The translations under genes were made by a program, and so were the position numbers. Shown here piece after piece: positions 24,111 through 34,140 of a DNA stretch of 64,000 nt (positions within the stretch are counted from its first letter, which is position 1; each line of letters begins with the position of its first letter). The notes under the pieces are model-generated. The model worked only from the letters and a program-made list of their open reading frames with translations. It made no database searches and was not told the origin of the DNA. Origin of the DNA: Azosocius agrarius (GTDB lineage Bacteria > Pseudomonadota > Gammaproteobacteria > UBA6186 > Azoamicaceae); NCBI GenBank assembly GCA_016432505.1, contig CP066692.1:288497-352496 (forward strand), read 5' to 3'.

Positions 24111-25775
24111 ATGGAATTTATTATGTTTATTCAAAATATACGTTTTATTTTACTAGGTCTATTATTTGGTATATTGTTTTTATTATTTAATTATTGGCAA
24201 TCTGATCATATTGATCAACCTTTAAATATTAATAATGAAAATAATGTTAATATGTCATTTGATAATAATTATATCTCATCATTAAATATTGATAAAAATG
24301 ATTTAATAGATTCATATCATACAAAAAGTATGCAAAGAGATATTAATGATATAAATATTATATCAGTAAAAACTGATTTATACAATATTAAAATTGATAC
24401 TTATGGTGGTGATATTATTTTTTTAGAACTTATAAAATATCCAATTTCAGGATTTAAGAATACATCAGGGTTTATATTATTTGATACTTCAGATTTACGA
24501 TATTATGTAGCTCAATGTGGGTTATTAAGTGAATATGGCCCAGATTCTATTAAATTTGGTAAAATTAAATTTAGTTGTGAAAAAAATTTTTTTGAAATGA
24601 CAGAAGAAAAATTATATATCAACTTAACATATGAAACAGTAGATAATATAAAATTTATAAAAAGATTTTGTTTTAAACGTGATAATTATTTAATAGATGT
24701 TGAATATATTGTGCATAATGAAAGTAGTAATTGTTATTATGGGTACATGTATGGTAGATTAAAACAAACAGAAAGAATTTTTCACGATAATTTTTTAATG
24801 ATGTCTGCCAGATCTTATATTGGTGGAGCCGTATATACTCCAAATAAACATTATAAAAAAATAAGTTTTTCTGATATGAAATCTAGTAAAAATTTTGAGC
24901 AACAAATATTTGGTGGGTGGATTGCTATGGTAGAACATTATTTTTTAGGAGCTTGGATTCCATCACAAAATGCTGAACATATTTATTGTTCAGAAAAATA
25001 TGATGAAAATACTTATGGTTTAAGATTTATTGACGTTAACCCTTTAATTGTAGAACCTGGGCATATTAATAGTATTAAATCTAGTTTATTTGCTGGCCCT
25101 GAAATTGTAGAGTCTTTAAAAAATATTTCTGATGGGTTGAGCCTAACAGTTGATTATGGTATATTATGGCCGATTGCTCAACCTATATTTTGGTTATTAA
25201 AAACGTCTTATACTTTTTCAAAAAATTGGGGATTTGCAATAATAATAACAACTTTATTTATAAAAATTTTATTTTATCAATTATCTGCTTCTAGTTATAA
25301 ATCTATAGGAAAAATGAGACATTTACAACCTAGAATAAATTTACTAAAGGAAAGTTGCGGTGAAGATAAAACTAAATTTGGAAAAGCTGTTATGGACTTA
25401 TATAAACAAGAAAATGTTAATCCCTTAGGCGGATGTTTACCAATAATTGTACAAATACCAGTTTTTATATCTTTATATTATGTTTTATTAGAGAGTATTG
25501 AATTAAGACAAGCATCATTTATTTTTTGGATTAAAGATTTATCATTAAATGATCCTTATTATGTTTTACCTGTTATTATGGGAATTAGTATGTTTGTTCA
25601 ACAAAAATTAAGCCCTGCTCCTCTTGATCCTATGCAAGCAAAAATGATGATGATTATGCCATTAATTTTTTCTTTTTTATGTTTTCAATTTCCATCAGGA
25701 CTAGTTTTATATTGGGTGGTTAATAATTTATTATCAATTATACAACAAATATTTATTGTAAGAAAATATAGTTAA
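24111..25775 (+). CDS. yidC: Membrane protein insertase YidC
   Basis: Inserts inner-membrane proteins, including the ATP synthase c subunit encoded 5 kb downstream. The 554-residue product has the gammaproteobacterial plan: N-terminal membrane anchor (RFILLGLLFGILFLLFNYW), a large periplasmic P1 domain (about 60-340, with GGDIIFLELIKYPI and FGGWIAMVEHYFLGAWIP), and five-helix core segments (GFAIIITTLFIKILFY, NPLGGCLPIIVQIPVFISLY, SGLVLYWVVNNLLSIIQQ). The conserved cytoplasmic loop with MRHLQPRI and the catalytic-groove arginine region are present. Confidence 0.97.
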   Translation: MEFIMFIQNIRFILLGLLFGILFLLFNYWQSDHIDQPLNINNENNVNMSFDNNYISSLNIDKNDLIDSYHTKSMQRDINDINIISVKTDLYNIKIDTYGGDIIFLELIKYPISGFKNTSGFILFDTSDLRYYVAQCGLLSEYGPDSIKFGKIKFSCEKNFFEMTEEKLYINLTYETVDNIKFIKRFCFKRDNYLIDVEYIVHNESSNCYYGYMYGRLKQTERIFHDNFLMMSARSYIGGAVYTPNKHYKKISFSDMKSSKNFEQQIFGGWIAMVEHYFLGAWIPSQNAEHIYCSEKYDENTYGLRFIDVNPLIVEPGHINSIKSSLFAGPEIVESLKNISDGLSLTVDYGILWPIAQPIFWLLKTSYTFSKNWGFAIIITTLFIKILFYQLSASSYKSIGKMRHLQPRINLLKESCGEDKTKFGKAVMDLYKQENVNPLGGCLPIIVQIPVFISLYYVLLESIELRQASFIFWIKDLSLNDPYYVLPVIMGISMFVQQKLSPAPLDPMQAKMMMIMPLIFSFLCFQFPSGLVLYWVVNNLLSIIQQIFIVRKYS

Positions 25776-25790
25776 TATATTATAATATTT

Positions 25791-27158
25791 ATGAAATTAT
25801 TAACTGATACAATAGTCTCCTTATCTACACCGTATGGACAGGGTGGTATAAGCATAATTAAAATTTCTGGAAAAAAAGTTTTTTTTTTGATGGATAAAAT
25901 TTTACAACAAAAAATTTATTCTCGAATTGTTGATTATTGTTATTTCTATGATTTAAATGGCGATGTTGTTGATAAAGGTATAGTTATATTTTTTAAAGCG
26001 CCGAATTCATTTACTGGAGAAGATGTTTTAGAATTTCATTGTCATGGTGGAATTGTTATTGTTAATGTATTGCTAAAAATAGTTTTATCTTTAGGAATTA
26101 GATTAGCTTCTCCAGGGGAATTTACGCTTAGAGCTTTTTTGAAAAATAAACTTGATTTAATTCAAGCTGAAGCTATTTCACAATTAATTTTTTCCAAAAC
26201 AGAAGCATCATTAGAAGCGGCATTAAAATCTTTAAATGGTTTATTTTCTGGACATATAAGATTATTGTTAAATGATGTATCAATGTTACGTATTTATGTT
26301 GAAACAAGTATAGATTTTTCTGAAAATAATATAAATTTATTAAAAAAAGAAGAATTTATTTATGATATATCGCGATTATTGAAAAATTTTGATATTATTA
26401 TTAAAAATTCTCAAGATACTAAAAATATATCTTATGGTGTAAATATTGTAATTTTTGGAAATGCTAATTCTGGAAAATCAACTTTAATGAATTTATTATC
26501 TAAAGAAGAAGTGTCTATTGTTGATAAATTTCCTGGAACAACAAGAGATATTATAAAATCTTTTATTATAATAGGTGGTATAAAATTTAATTTAATTGAT
26601 ACAGCTGGCATTAGAATGACGAATAATTTTGTTGAAATTGAAGGTATTAAAAGATCCATTAACATTGCAATTAAATCCGATTTATTATTATTGGTAATAG
26701 ATTTTTCTAAACATGATAAATTAGATATTAATGTTATTTATGATGATTTATTTTATTTCATTAATTTCAACAAAATTAATTATATAATTTTATTGAACAA
26801 ATGTGATCTGTTAAATAAAAATTTATATAACAATTTTAAATATTATAATAATTTTATATTTTTTTCCGCTAAAACTGGATATGGGTTAAATAAATTAAAA
26901 AAATTAATTTTAAAAAAATTTAATTATATAAATAATGATAATGCTATCTTTTTTGTTAATAATAGACATTTGAATAATATTAATATCTCAAAAAATCATA
27001 TTAAAAATTGTATTAATTATTTAAAATATGATTATATGTATGATATTTTAAGTGAAGAATTACGTTTGGCTCAAGAAAATTTGATGGAAATTATAGGTGA
27101 AGGAGTAGAAGAAAGTTTTTTAGATATAATATTTTCTAAATTTTGTATAGGAAAATAA
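25791..27158 (+). CDS. mnmE: tRNA-modification GTPase MnmE
   Basis: With MnmG it forms 5-carboxymethylaminomethyl-uridine (or taurine-like mnm5) at U34 of tRNAs reading NNA/NNG codons. The 455 residues hold the folate-binding N-domain (SLSTPYGQGGISIIKISG, EFHCHGGIVIV, GEFTLRAFLKNKLDLIQAEA). A GTPase domain is inserted after it (GNANSGKSTLMNLL, DTAGIRMT, NKCDLL). The invariant C-terminal CIGK ends it. Folate is a cofactor, linking it to folate supply. mnmG begins 3 bases downstream. Confidence 0.97.
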   Translation: MKLLTDTIVSLSTPYGQGGISIIKISGKKVFFLMDKILQQKIYSRIVDYCYFYDLNGDVVDKGIVIFFKAPNSFTGEDVLEFHCHGGIVIVNVLLKIVLSLGIRLASPGEFTLRAFLKNKLDLIQAEAISQLIFSKTEASLEAALKSLNGLFSGHIRLLLNDVSMLRIYVETSIDFSENNINLLKKEEFIYDISRLLKNFDIIIKNSQDTKNISYGVNIVIFGNANSGKSTLMNLLSKEEVSIVDKFPGTTRDIIKSFIIIGGIKFNLIDTAGIRMTNNFVEIEGIKRSINIAIKSDLLLLVIDFSKHDKLDINVIYDDLFYFINFNKINYIILLNKCDLLNKNLYNNFKYYNNFIFFSAKTGYGLNKLKKLILKKFNYINNDNAIFFVNNRHLNNINISKNHIKNCINYLKYDYMYDILSEELRLAQENLMEIIGEGVEESFLDIIFSKFCIGK

Positions 27159-27161
27159 TTT

Positions 27162-29048
27162 ATGTTTATGGAGAATATATATGATGTTATTGTTGTTGGA
27201 GGTGGGCATGCTGGGGTTGAAGCAGCACACGCTTCTGCTAAAATGGGAGCTAAAACTTTATTAATAACTTATAATTTTGATACTATAGGACAAATGTCTT
27301 GTAATCCATCAATAGGTGGAATTGGAAAGGGTCATTTAGTTAAAGAAATAGATGCTCTTGGTGGTGTAATGGGTATTGCTGCTGATATTTCAGGAATACA
27401 ATTTAAGAAGTTAAATTTAAGTAAAGGAGCCGCTGTTCAATCCACAAGAGTGCAAGTTGATCGTGATATATATAAGCGTTCTGTTATTAATTTTTTAAAA
27501 AAATTGAATAATTTATTTATAATTCAGGCATTGGTTGAAGATGTAATTTTAAAAGATAATGTTGTTATTGGTGTATTAACTGATGATTCATATATATTTA
27601 AAGCAAAAGCTGTTATTTTAGCAAATGGCACATTTTTAAATAGTAAAATGTATATTGGTAATAGAAGTTATTTTGGTGGAAGAATTGGAGATCATAATAG
27701 TACTAAATTAGCAAAAAGATTGGAAAATTTATTTTTTAAAATTGGTAGATTAAAAACAGGGACGCCTCCTAGATTGAAAAAATCTAGTATAAATTTTTCT
27801 TTATTAAAAAAACAAAATGGAGATATTCCTATTCCATATTTTTCCTTTTGGAATTCAAAAAATTTATTTTTAGAGCAAATTTCTTGTTTTTTAACATATA
27901 CAAATAATATAACTCATAGTATTATTCTTGATAATATTTCTCTATCATCAGTATATTCTGGATTTGTTTGTAATGTTGGGCCAAGATATTGTCCTTCAAT
28001 AGAAGATAAAATAATTAGATTCCCTGATAAATTACAGCATAATATTTTTTTGGAACCTGAAGGTTTAAATAATGATATAATTTATCCTAATGGATTATCA
28101 ACAAGTTTACCATTAAATGTTCAATTAAAATTTTTGAAAACAATTAAGGGCCTAGAAAATGTTGAAATTATTCAACCAGGATATGTTGTTGAGTATGATT
28201 ATTTAGATTCTAGATGTTTAAAACATACATTAGAAACAAAAACAATAAAAAATTTATTTTTGGTTGGACAAATTAATGGTACAACCGGGTATGAAGAAGC
28301 TGCAGCACAAGGTATTGTTGCTGGAATAAATGCGTATTGTTTAGCATATTATAAAGAACCATTTATTTTATCTCGCGAAGAAGCATATATAGGTGTATTA
28401 ATTGATGATTTAATAACTAAAGGTGTTACGGAACCATATAGGATGTTTACTAGTAGAGTAGAATATAGACTAAGTTTAAGAGAAGATAATGCAGATTTTA
28501 GATTAGCTCATAAAGGATACAATTTAGGTTTATTATGTAAAGATCAATTTGATTTGTATGAAAAAAAACAGAATATTTTGTATGAAGAAGAACAAAAATG
28601 TAAAAATATTATTGTAAAACCTGGATCTTTAGAGGCTGTGAATTTATTAAGAAAAAAAAATATTAATATTATTAATGTTATTTCTGTTTATGATTTATTA
28701 ATGAGACCTGCTATTTTTTATAAAGATTTGTATTTTATAATTAGTGGATTAAGTAAATTTATTGTAGATAATTTAGATATGTGTGCTAAATTGGAAAATA
28801 AAATTAAATATAGTGGTTATATTGATAAGCATATATCTAATATAAAAAAAATAAAAAGTTACGATCAGGTATTAATTCCTCTTGATATTAATTATTTCAA
28901 TATTTCCGGATTATCTTCTGAAATGATAGAAAAATTTATTGATGAAAAACCTGTTAGTATTGGATATGCCAAAAAAATTCCTGGTGTAACACCTGTTGCT
29001 ATATCATTATTATATGTATATATTAAAAAAGTTTATAATTTGTTTTAA
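27162..29048 (+). CDS. mnmG: tRNA uridine-34 modification enzyme MnmG (GidA)
   Basis: FAD-dependent partner of MnmE. The 628 residues show the FAD motif VVGGGHAGVEAAHASAKMG near 12-30, QMSCNPSIGGIGKGHLVKE, the GRLKTGTPPRL signature, GPRYCPSIEDKI, GQINGTTGYEEAAAQGIVAG and the C-terminal KIPGVTPVAISLL. Length and motifs are normal, so it is likely active. Pairs with the adjacent mnmE. The next gene atpI starts immediately after its stop. Confidence 0.98.
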   Translation: MFMENIYDVIVVGGGHAGVEAAHASAKMGAKTLLITYNFDTIGQMSCNPSIGGIGKGHLVKEIDALGGVMGIAADISGIQFKKLNLSKGAAVQSTRVQVDRDIYKRSVINFLKKLNNLFIIQALVEDVILKDNVVIGVLTDDSYIFKAKAVILANGTFLNSKMYIGNRSYFGGRIGDHNSTKLAKRLENLFFKIGRLKTGTPPRLKKSSINFSLLKKQNGDIPIPYFSFWNSKNLFLEQISCFLTYTNNITHSIILDNISLSSVYSGFVCNVGPRYCPSIEDKIIRFPDKLQHNIFLEPEGLNNDIIYPNGLSTSLPLNVQLKFLKTIKGLENVEIIQPGYVVEYDYLDSRCLKHTLETKTIKNLFLVGQINGTTGYEEAAAQGIVAGINAYCLAYYKEPFILSREEAYIGVLIDDLITKGVTEPYRMFTSRVEYRLSLREDNADFRLAHKGYNLGLLCKDQFDLYEKKQNILYEEEQKCKNIIVKPGSLEAVNLLRKKNINIINVISVYDLLMRPAIFYKDLYFIISGLSKFIVDNLDMCAKLENKIKYSGYIDKHISNIKKIKSYDQVLIPLDINYFNISGLSSEMIEKFIDEKPVSIGYAKKIPGVTPVAISLLYVYIKKVYNLF

Positions 29049-29354
29049 ATGAATTTAATGGTGGTATTAATGTCTTTTATACATTTATTGTCTATTTTTT
29101 TAGGAGTTCTTTCTGGGATAATTCCTAATTGGTTTTATATGTTACTTTATAATAAATATGTAAAATCTTATAAACATTCAGCAAAAAAAATTTTATTATT
29201 TTTATATTTTTTTGAATTATTAAAAATTGCAATATTTGTTACTTTATTTATTTTTATATTTAAATATGTTACAATCATTAAACTGTTATATTTTATTTCA
29301 TTTTGTTTTATTCAAATTATATATTTTTTTTATATAGGAAAAAAATGTATTTAA
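29049..29354 (+). CDS. atpI: ATP synthase accessory protein AtpI
   Basis: AtpI assists c-ring assembly and possibly ion uptake, in the inner membrane. The 101-residue product is four-helix hydrophobic, with LGVLSGIIPNWFYMLLYNKY and KILLFLYFFELLKIAIFVTL matching the family's G-x4-P-N and F-x2-E-x2-K positions. First cistron of the atp operon, directly abutting mnmG. AtpI is often lost in reduced genomes, so its retention is notable. Confidence 0.85.
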   Translation: MNLMVVLMSFIHLLSIFLGVLSGIIPNWFYMLLYNKYVKSYKHSAKKILLFLYFFELLKIAIFVTLFIFIFKYVTIIKLLYFISFCFIQIIYFFYIGKKCI

Positions 29355-29387
29355 AATTAAAAACAGGATTTTAAAGGGTGTAAAATA

Positions 29388-30164
29388 GTGAGTTCGTCAA
29401 ATATTTCTAGCTCAGAAGGCTATATACGTCATCATTTGTCTCATATTGAATCAGGGAGTGGATTTTGGATGATTCATCTTGATACATTAGCTGTTTCTAT
29501 TAGTTTGGGTGTTATATTTTGTATTTTTTTTTATAGAATATCTATTAGAGCGACTTCTGGAGTTCCTGGTATGGCACAAAATTTTTTTGAACTTTTGATA
29601 GATTTTGTAAATGGTCAAGTTCATGATACTTATCATGGAAAAAGTAAATTAGTTGCTCCTTTGGCTTTAACAATTTTCGTATGGGTTTTTTTAATGAATG
29701 CTATGGATTTATTACCAGTTGATTTATTTTGTTGGATTGGAACAATGATAAATTTTCATTTTTTAATGGATATGAAAATAGTTCCTACAACTGATCCAAA
29801 TTTAACTTTAGGATTGTCTTTATCTGTATTTATTTTAATTTTATGGTTTAGTATTGTTTCTAAAGGATTTTCTTTTTTTAAAGAATTGTTATGCGTACCT
29901 TTTGGACCTTATATGTTTTTTATAAATTTACCTTTGAAATTGATAGAAGAATTTGCTAAACCTATTTCTTTAGGTTTAAGATTATTTGGTAATCTTTATG
30001 CTGGAGAATTAATTTTTATTCTTGTGGCACTATTACCGTGGGGAGTACAATGGTTTTTAGGTGCTCCGTGGGCTATTTTTCATATCTTAGTTATAACTAT
30101 ACAATCTTTTGTTTTTATGGTTTTAACAATTGTATATTTAAGTATGGCGGAAGAGGCTCATTAA
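29388..30164 (+). CDS. atpB: F1Fo ATP synthase subunit a
   Basis: The stator channel subunit carrying the essential arginine. The 258-residue product contains VFLMNAMDLLPVDLF, ISLGLRLFGNLYAGELIFIL (with the conserved Arg of LGLRLFGN) and VYLSMAEEAH at the C-terminus. It uses a GTG start at 29388. Multiple transmembrane segments are evident. Normal length; intact. Confidence 0.97.
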   Translation: MSSSNISSSEGYIRHHLSHIESGSGFWMIHLDTLAVSISLGVIFCIFFYRISIRATSGVPGMAQNFFELLIDFVNGQVHDTYHGKSKLVAPLALTIFVWVFLMNAMDLLPVDLFCWIGTMINFHFLMDMKIVPTTDPNLTLGLSLSVFILILWFSIVSKGFSFFKELLCVPFGPYMFFINLPLKLIEEFAKPISLGLRLFGNLYAGELIFILVALLPWGVQWFLGAPWAIFHILVITIQSFVFMVLTIVYLSMAEEAH

Positions 30165-30234
30165 AAATTTAATTATTTTAATGTCATTTATTTTATAAAT
30201 AAATTTTATTTATTGTTTTTTTTTGGAGATTTAT

Positions 30235-30534
30235 ATGGGTGAAGTTGTACAAATTGCAGAAGTTGTTGCTAGTTTACAAAATGCAACTATGATATCTGTT
30301 GCTATATTGATTGGAGCTGGAGCGTTAGGAACAGCAGTAGGGTTTGGTCTTTTAGGCGGTAAATTTTTGGAAGGGGCCGCAAGACAGCCAGAAATGATTC
30401 CTCAATTGCAAGTTAAATTATTTGTTATTGCTGGATTATTGGATGCTGTTTCTATGATTGGTATTGGAATAGCTTTATTTTTTACATTTGCAAATCCATT
30501 TATGGCTACTGTTGCAGCATATTTACCATCATAA
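30235..30534 (+). CDS. atpE: F1Fo ATP synthase subunit c
   Basis: The rotor-ring proteolipid. The frame extends four codons upstream to a TTG, but GGAG six bases before the ATG at 30235 marks the real start, giving 99 residues. Two helices flank the polar loop ARQPEMIPQL. The ion-binding acid is Asp70 in IAGLLDAVSMIGIG, as in proton-driven gammaproteobacterial rings, with no sodium-binding Gln/Glu signature seen. Confidence 0.97.
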   Translation: MGEVVQIAEVVASLQNATMISVAILIGAGALGTAVGFGLLGGKFLEGAARQPEMIPQLQVKLFVIAGLLDAVSMIGIGIALFFTFANPFMATVAAYLPS

Positions 30535-30553
30535 TTTTTTTGAGGAGTTATAG

Positions 30554-31024
30554 GTGAATATTAATGCAACTTTATTGGGACAAATGATAACTTTTGCTGT
30601 TTTTGTTTGGTTTACCATGAAATTTGTGTGGCCAATGATTAATGAAATTTTACTTGAAAGACAAAAAAAAATTGGTGAAGGTTTAGCTGCTGCTGAAAGT
30701 GGGCATAAGATTCTTTCTGAAGCAAAAAAAGAAAGTGTTGTTAAGATAAATTCAGCAAAAAGACAGGGAGAAGATATTATAGCTAATGCAAATCATTTAG
30801 CGTCTCAGATTATAGATGAAGCTAAAGAGCTTGCCTTAAAAGAAAAAGAAGCAATTATTGCTTCTGGGCATTTACAGATAAATCGTGAGTTACAACAAGC
30901 TAAAATTGATTTACAAAATGATTTGGCTGATTTAGTGATTCGTGGAGTAGAAAAAGTTTTATCTAGAGCTATAAATCCTAATGATCATCGTGAATTATTA
31001 AATAAACTTTCTCAAAAGTTGTGA
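30554..31024 (+). CDS. atpF: F1Fo ATP synthase subunit b
   Basis: The peripheral-stalk subunit. The 156 residues are one N-terminal transmembrane helix (INATLLGQMITFAVFVWFTM) followed by a long charged helix (QKKIGEGLAAAESGHKILSE onwards) as in E. coli (156). GTG start preceded by GAGG. Ends TGA. Confidence 0.97.
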   Translation: MNINATLLGQMITFAVFVWFTMKFVWPMINEILLERQKKIGEGLAAAESGHKILSEAKKESVVKINSAKRQGEDIIANANHLASQIIDEAKELALKEKEAIIASGHLQINRELQQAKIDLQNDLADLVIRGVEKVLSRAINPNDHRELLNKLSQKL

Positions 31025-31058
31025 TAATTTTATATTGATACTGTAAAGGAGTTTATTT

Positions 31059-31595
31059 ATGTCAGAAAAAATGACAATAGGAAGACCATATGCTAAAGCT
31101 GTATTTTTATTAGCAAAAACTGTTAAAAATTATACTTCTTGGGCAGAGTTATTATCTTTTTTGTGTAAATTTATAAGTGATAAGTCTGTTATTGAATTAG
31201 TTAAAAATCCTATGATGAGTGTTGAACATAAAAGTAATTTTATTATTAATTTTTTGGATAACGAATTAGATGCTATGCAAATTAATTTTATACGTTTATT
31301 ATCAAAACATAAAAGGTTATTGTATATTAATGAAATATCTGAATTATTTAATGCTTATCTTGAAGAAGAACAAGGAATATTAAGATTGGAAGTTATTTCA
31401 GCTTCTGGCATTGGTAAAGAAGGAAGGGATCGTTTAACATCGGTATTATCTAAAAAATTTGATAAAAGTGTATCAATTAAATTTAGGGTAGAAGCTGAAT
31501 TATTTGGTGGAGCAATTATTAAAGTTAAAGATAGTGTTATTGATGGAACTTTAAAGGAATCACTTATAAATTTAAAAAATTTGTTAGCAACTTAA
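31059..31595 (+). CDS. atpH: F1Fo ATP synthase subunit delta
   Basis: Links the peripheral stalk to the top of F1. The 178-residue product (E. coli 177) begins TIGRPYAKAVFLLAK and ends with the family's FGGAIIKVKDSVIDGTLKES, both diagnostic. AAGGAG lies before the ATG. Confidence 0.97.
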   Translation: MSEKMTIGRPYAKAVFLLAKTVKNYTSWAELLSFLCKFISDKSVIELVKNPMMSVEHKSNFIINFLDNELDAMQINFIRLLSKHKRLLYINEISELFNAYLEEEQGILRLEVISASGIGKEGRDRLTSVLSKKFDKSVSIKFRVEAELFGGAIIKVKDSVIDGTLKESLINLKNLLAT

Positions 31596-31619
31596 AATAT
31601 TTAAGGTTAAAGGTTTATT

Positions 31620-33176
31620 ATGGCAACCAAAATTTCATTAAAGGCTTCGGAGATTAGTAGTCTTATTAAAGAGCGAATTGAGAGTTATGAGCAAGAAATT
31701 AGCGCTCGTAATGAGGGGAGAATTATAAGTTTATCAGATGGCGTGGTTTTAATTCATGGGCTTGCTAATGTTCAGTATGGTGAAAAATTAGCTTTTGAAG
31801 GGGGAGAATTTGGTATAGCATTAAATTTAGAGCGAGATTCTGTAGGAGCTGTAGTTTTAGGTGATGCTAGATTCTTAAAAGAAGGGCAAATTGTTCGTTG
31901 TACAGAACAAGTTTTAAGCGTTCCTGTAGGGCCTGGATTATTAGGAAGGGTTGTGGATTCTTTAGGCAGGCCTATAGATGGATTAGGATCTATAGGTACA
32001 TTTGAAGTTTCTCCAATTGAGAAAGTTGCACCAGGAGTTATTTGGAGACAATCTGTAAGCGTTTCATTAGCTACAGGTATTAAAGCCATTGATTCTATGG
32101 TTCCTATTGGGCGTGGGCAGAGGGAATTAATAATTGGAGATAGACAAACTGGAAAAACTGCTATAGCCATAGACACAATAATAAATCAAAAAAATACTGG
32201 TGTAAAATGTATATATGTTGCTATTGGGCAAAAAGCTTCCTCTATTGCTACTGTTGTTAGAAGATTGGAGCAAAATGGTGCTTTGGCGCATACAATTGTT
32301 GTTGCAGCTCCTGCTAGTTATTCAGCAGCTCTTCAATATATTGCTCCTTATAGTGGTTGCACAATGGGTGAGTATTTTCGTGATAGAGGAGAAGATGCTT
32401 TAATAATATACGATGATTTAACTAAACAAGCTTGGGCATATAGACAAATTTCATTATTATTGAGACGCCCTCCTGGAAGAGAAGCATACCCTGGAGATGT
32501 TTTTTATTTACATTCAAGATTGTTAGAAAGAGCTTCAAGAGTTAATTCGGAATATGTTAAAAATTATACTTCAGGAAAAATTTTATCAATGACTGGTTCT
32601 TTAACTGCTTTACCTATTATTGAGACTCAGGCTGGCGATGTATCTGCTTTTGTTCCTACTAATGTAATATCAATAACTGATGGGCAAATTTTTTTAGAAA
32701 CAAATTTGTTTAATTCTGGAATAAGACCAGCAATAAATGCTGGATTATCCGTATCTCGCGTTGGTGGAGCCGCACAAACAAAAATTGTAAAACGATTAGG
32801 TGGTGGTATAAGACTTGCTTTAGCTCAATATAGGGAACTTGCTGCCTTTGCGCAATTTGCGTCTGATTTGGATGAATTTACTAGAAAACAATTAGAAAGA
32901 GGGCAAAGAGTTACAGAAATTATGAAACAAAAGCAATTTTTTCCTCTTACTGTTGCCGAAATTAGTATGTCTTTATTTGTTGTTGACAAAGGGTATGTTG
33001 ACGACGTTGATATAAAAAGAGTTGTAAGTTTTATGGAAAATCTTATTCTTTTTATACGTAATAAATATTCAGATTTTTTAAATGAGTTGAATATAAGTTG
33101 TGATTATAATGATGCTATCGCTAAAAAGATGTCTGATATTATTATTGAGTATAAAAGTACTCATAGTGTGGAATAA
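31620..33176 (+). CDS. atpA: F1Fo ATP synthase subunit alpha
   Basis: Non-catalytic nucleotide-binding F1 subunit. The 518 residues include the P-loop GDRQTGKTAIAID near 169-181, VPIGRGQRELIIG, YDDLTKQAWAYRQ, LLRRPPGREAYPGDVFYLHS and the arginine-finger segment SVSRVGGAAQ. Highly conserved and little biased in composition compared with lagging-strand genes. Confidence 0.98.
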   Translation: MATKISLKASEISSLIKERIESYEQEISARNEGRIISLSDGVVLIHGLANVQYGEKLAFEGGEFGIALNLERDSVGAVVLGDARFLKEGQIVRCTEQVLSVPVGPGLLGRVVDSLGRPIDGLGSIGTFEVSPIEKVAPGVIWRQSVSVSLATGIKAIDSMVPIGRGQRELIIGDRQTGKTAIAIDTIINQKNTGVKCIYVAIGQKASSIATVVRRLEQNGALAHTIVVAAPASYSAALQYIAPYSGCTMGEYFRDRGEDALIIYDDLTKQAWAYRQISLLLRRPPGREAYPGDVFYLHSRLLERASRVNSEYVKNYTSGKILSMTGSLTALPIIETQAGDVSAFVPTNVISITDGQIFLETNLFNSGIRPAINAGLSVSRVGGAAQTKIVKRLGGGIRLALAQYRELAAFAQFASDLDEFTRKQLERGQRVTEIMKQKQFFPLTVAEISMSLFVVDKGYVDDVDIKRVVSFMENLILFIRNKYSDFLNELNISCDYNDAIAKKMSDIIIEYKSTHSVE

Positions 33177-33220
33177 ATTTATGCAAATATTTTTAATTGA
33201 TTTTTTGGGAGTGATTTTTT

Positions 33221-34078
33221 ATGCCGAGTACTAAAGAAATTGTAACAAAAATTAAAAGCATTCAGAGCACTCAAAAAATTACTCGTGCTATGGAAATGGT
33301 TGCTGCAAGTAAAATGAAAAAAGCACAAGAAAAAATGCGTTCATCTAGACCTTATTTTGAAAGAATTAAGGAAGTAATTGGACATATTTCTCAAGGAAAA
33401 TTGGAATATAGACATATTTATACTATTGAAAGAGATATCAAAGCTGTTGGATATTTAATTGTGTCAACCGATAGAGGATTATGTGGCGGATTAAATGTTA
33501 ATTTATTTAAATCTGTTTTGGCTTCAATGTCTAATTATTCAAAAAAAAATATTGATATAAAAGTTTCTGTTATTGGAAAAAAGGGAGTTAGTTTTTTTTC
33601 TAAGATATGTGGAAATATTGTATCTGCTAAAATAAGTTCCGGGGATAAAATTAATTCTCAAACTTTTATAGGTGTAGTTAAAGTTATGCTTGATTTATAT
33701 GAAAATTTATCAATTGATAAATTATATTTAGCATATAATGAATTTTTTAATACTATGACGCAGATACCTAAATTATATCAATTAGTTCCTACTTTAAAAA
33801 TTACTGATGATCAAAAATTTCATTGGAATTATATATATGAACCGGATGCAGAGCCGTTAATTGATGAATTATTTAATAGGTATATTGAATCATTAGTATA
33901 TCAAGGGGTTGTAGAAAATGCGGCTTGTGAACAAGCCGCTAGAATGGTAGCAATGAAAAGTGCTTCAGATAATGCTGGAGAAATTGTTTCAAAATGTAAA
34001 TTGGTTTATAACAAAGTTAGACAGGCATCAATAACGCAAGAATTATCTGAAATAGTAGTTGGGGCTGGAGCTGTTTAG
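33221..34078 (+). CDS. atpG: F1Fo ATP synthase subunit gamma
   Basis: The rotating central shaft. 285 residues (E. coli 287) start MPSTKEIVTKIKSIQSTQKI with TRAMEMVAASKMKKAQ and end with NKVRQASITQELSEIVVGAG, the paired coiled-coil termini. Shows no sign of decay. Confidence 0.98.
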   Translation: MPSTKEIVTKIKSIQSTQKITRAMEMVAASKMKKAQEKMRSSRPYFERIKEVIGHISQGKLEYRHIYTIERDIKAVGYLIVSTDRGLCGGLNVNLFKSVLASMSNYSKKNIDIKVSVIGKKGVSFFSKICGNIVSAKISSGDKINSQTFIGVVKVMLDLYENLSIDKLYLAYNEFFNTMTQIPKLYQLVPTLKITDDQKFHWNYIYEPDAEPLIDELFNRYIESLVYQGVVENAACEQAARMVAMKSASDNAGEIVSKCKLVYNKVRQASITQELSEIVVGAGAV

Positions 34079-34140
34079 TAATTATATAGTTATATTTTAT
34101 AAATTGATATTAGTATTTTTAAGAGAGGGTTATTATAGTT

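Noticed and set aside
31772..32176. 134-codon frame antisense to atpA
   Set aside because: Long only because conserved atpA codons lack stops on the other strand; no start signal.
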